This document shows, one piece after another, positions 6,245 to 7,313 of a stretch of DNA of 7,313 nt. How positions within the stretch are numbered: position 1 is the stretch's first letter; each line of letters begins with the position of its first letter. The notes below the pieces were generated by a model, which made no database searches, had not been told where the DNA came from, and saw nothing but the letters and a program-made list of their open reading frames with translations. The translations under genes were made by a program, and so were the position numbers. Source of the DNA: an uncultured Rothia sp. (GTDB lineage: Bacteria; Actinomycetota; Actinomycetes; Actinomycetales; Micrococcaceae); NCBI RefSeq assembly GCF_937976295.1, contig NZ_CALJRY010000117.1, positions 1 through 7,313 on the forward strand, read 5' to 3'.

Positions 6245-7313
6245 TTATGCTCCGCGGCTAAAGTAGCGGATTGCCAGAGCAATCAGCACCAGACCGATGA
6301 GTGAGAAGAGGATCAGCGGTGCAATGCCGGAAAGTCCGGAATCGTCCGCGTCCGCATTCTTCACGGCCTGCTCCTGAGCGGCGTTCGCGCCGTCAGCCTT
6401 TGCCACGCTCTTTGCGGAGCGGCTGGCGCTAGCCGAGGCGGAGGAGCTAGGCGACTTCGAAGCCGACGCCGAGTTTGAGGAGCTCGAGGGGCTTGCACCG
6501 GTGGTGTGGTCCTCGTCGGTCTTATTGCGCGAGAGGTATCCAGCAACCCAGTCTGCCGCACCCGGGATAGAGTCATCCGAGCCGTTATTGGCTGCGATTC
6601 GTCCTAGGGTGGTGCCGCCAGAACGCAACGGATCATCTTCGTCGCCATCAAGCTTGTCATTCGGTGCCTTGGTGCTCGGTGAAGAGCTCGAAGATCCCGA
6701 AGAGGAGCTTGAGGACTCAGAGGAGTTGCCCGGTCGCGGAAGCTCGATGGAGATGACGACATCTTCCCCCGAGGTTTCCTGACGGTTTCCAGGGACGGTC
6801 ACCGGGTTGTTCGCCGGAGGAATCGGAGCAACAGGCTCAGTCTCAATCGGGGTAACCGACTTGGAGTCCGAGCTGTCCTTATTGTCTTCTGCCGGAACCA
6901 CCGGAGTCACCGGAACCACGGGGATTTCTGCATCCTTAGTGGGTTCCTTGGTCGGCTCGGGCACTACCGGATCCTGAGTGGGTTCAGGAGTGGGCTCTAC
7001 CGTAGGCTCAGGGGTCGGATCCTGAGTCGGCTCCTCGGAGGGTGCTTCACTCGGTTCCTGAGTCGGTTCGGGAGTTACATCCTTGGTCGGCTCGGGAGTG
7101 GGCTCCGGATTCGGTTCCGGGGTTACGTCCTTAGTCGGCTCAGGAGTGGGTTCCGGAGTAGGCTCCGGTTCCGGGGTGGGCTCAGGATTCGGTTCAGGAG
7201 TGGGTTCCGGAGTAGGCTCCGGTTCCGGGGTGGGCTCAGGATTCGGCTCAGGAGTGGGTTCCGGGGTCGGGTCCTGAGTGGGTTCCGGGGTGGGATCCTG
7301 GGTCGGTTCCGGG
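6245..7313 (-). CDS. Membrane-anchored surface protein with PEPT repeats, 5' end beyond the window
   Basis: The frame is open from the right edge to TAA at 6245, about 355 codons, and no start can be assigned. The first 120 or so residues are PEPT/PEPN/PEPE repeats broken by TQDP and TKDVTP. A Pro/Val linker (about 7.0-6.8 kb) follows. Then come two Ser-rich low-complexity stretches flanking a more ordinary segment, GGTTLGRIAANNGSDDSIPG to DWVAGYLSRNK (about 6625-6500). The C-terminus is a hydrophobic helix beginning APLILFSLIGLVLIAL, with the short basic tail RYFSRGA. This is the layout of a surface protein whose repeats span the cell wall. No LPXTG or LAXTG lies before the helix, so it is probably membrane-anchored rather than sortase-linked. 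The functional N-terminal domain is outside the window, so I cannot name it. The ATG at 6964 is internal: repeats continue in frame upstream. Confidence 0.8.
   Translation of the reverse strand, partial: PEPTQDPTPEPTQDPTPEPTPEPNPEPTPEPEPTPEPTPEPNPEPTPEPEPTPEPTPEPTKDVTPEPNPEPTPEPTKDVTPEPTQEPSEAPSEEPTQDPTPEPTVEPTPEPTQDPVVPEPTKEPTKDAEIPVVPVTPVVPAEDNKDSSDSKSVTPIETEPVAPIPPANNPVTVPGNRQETSGEDVVISIELPRPGNSSESSSSSSGSSSSSPSTKAPNDKLDGDEDDPLRSGGTTLGRIAANNGSDDSIPGAADWVAGYLSRNKTDEDHTTGASPSSSSNSASASKSPSSSASASASRSAKSVAKADGANAAQEQAVKNADADDSGLSGIAPLILFSLIGLVLIALAIRYFSRGA
7141..7263 (-). repeat. 54-bp tandem duplication in the PEPT repeat region
   Basis: Units 7141-7194 and 7195-7248 match at 53 of 54 bases (T/C at 7193/7247). 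A third copy starts at 7249 and diverges after about 15 bases. Each unit encodes 18 residues of the PTPEPEPTPEP type, so the frame is kept. Shorter 12- and 18-bp periodicities run through about 6960-7313. The near identity points to recent slippage or unequal recombination, and length probably varies between strains. It also makes this stretch hard to assemble with short reads. Confidence 0.9.

Noticed and set aside
6245..6964. Surface protein starting at the ATG at 6964
   Set aside because: The same frame is open to the right edge and encodes continuous PEPT repeats upstream. A start in the middle of the repeat region, without a signal peptide, is not credible.
7083..7277. Plus-strand frame encoding GSGVGSGF repeats
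   Set aside because: It is the antisense reading of the PEPT repeat DNA. The minus-strand frame continues into an ordinary protein with a membrane anchor, whereas this one has no non-repeat part.
7083..7313. CRISPR-like array from the regularly spaced repeats
   Set aside because: The repeats are in-frame codon repeats with no unique spacers, and the period is 54 bp with near-identical units throughout.

Overview
The window holds four genes, all on the minus strand, running from the right edge to the left edge. In transcription order they are: the C-terminal part of a Pro/Glu/Thr-repeat surface protein (7313 to 6245), thiL (6205 to 4802), a short FakA/YloV-like DAK2-domain gene (4539 to 3265), and recG (3268 to the left edge, 3' end missing). 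From about position 270 rightwards the DNA is GC-rich with strong G/C preference at third codon positions. The proteins are Ala-rich and carry actinobacterial family features. The thiL, DAK2, recG order is familiar in Actinobacteria. My best guess is an oral Micrococcaceae member such as Rothia, inferred from composition and gene style rather than from any search.

The first roughly 250 bases do not match the rest. They continue the recG reading frame without a break, but encode a typical Streptococcus-type RecG C-terminal segment with low-GC codons (TTA, TTG, AGA, ACA, CCA, TCA). By my count the first 120 bases are about 42% GC. The switch falls in the helicase motif encoding QLHQLRGRVGRG, one of the most conserved stretches of the gene. 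The simplest reading is a chimeric contig join between two co-resident oral bacteria. A real mosaic recG from interspecies recombination is the alternative.

Region by region. 7313-6245: surface protein with a wall-spanning PEPT/PEPN repeat region that includes an almost perfect 54-bp tandem duplication, then Ser-rich regions and a C-terminal membrane anchor. 6244-6206: a 39-bp gap with a likely leaderless thiL promoter and two 6-4-6 inverted repeats whose centres lie 22 bp apart. 6205-4802: thiL (thiamine-monophosphate kinase). 4801-4540: a 262-bp intergenic region with a possible weak terminator, three 13-bp repeats, a probable promoter, a small hairpin, an 11-bp-phased CTAG cluster and a strong Shine-Dalgarno site. 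4539-3265: DAK2 protein lacking the usual FakA C-terminal domain. 3268-1: recG, overlapping the DAK2 gene by ATGA and therefore probably translationally coupled to it.

ThiL makes thiamine diphosphate, the FakA-like protein may activate fatty acids by phosphorylation, and RecG rescues stalled replication forks. They are housekeeping neighbours rather than one pathway. I see no defence system, mobile element, CRISPR array, tRNA or rRNA. The unusual content is the recG chimera, an unusually decorated RecG (long N-terminal extension, histone-H1-like Lys/Ala tail, about 120 low-complexity residues inside the wedge domain), and the compact repeat structures in the two intergenic regions.
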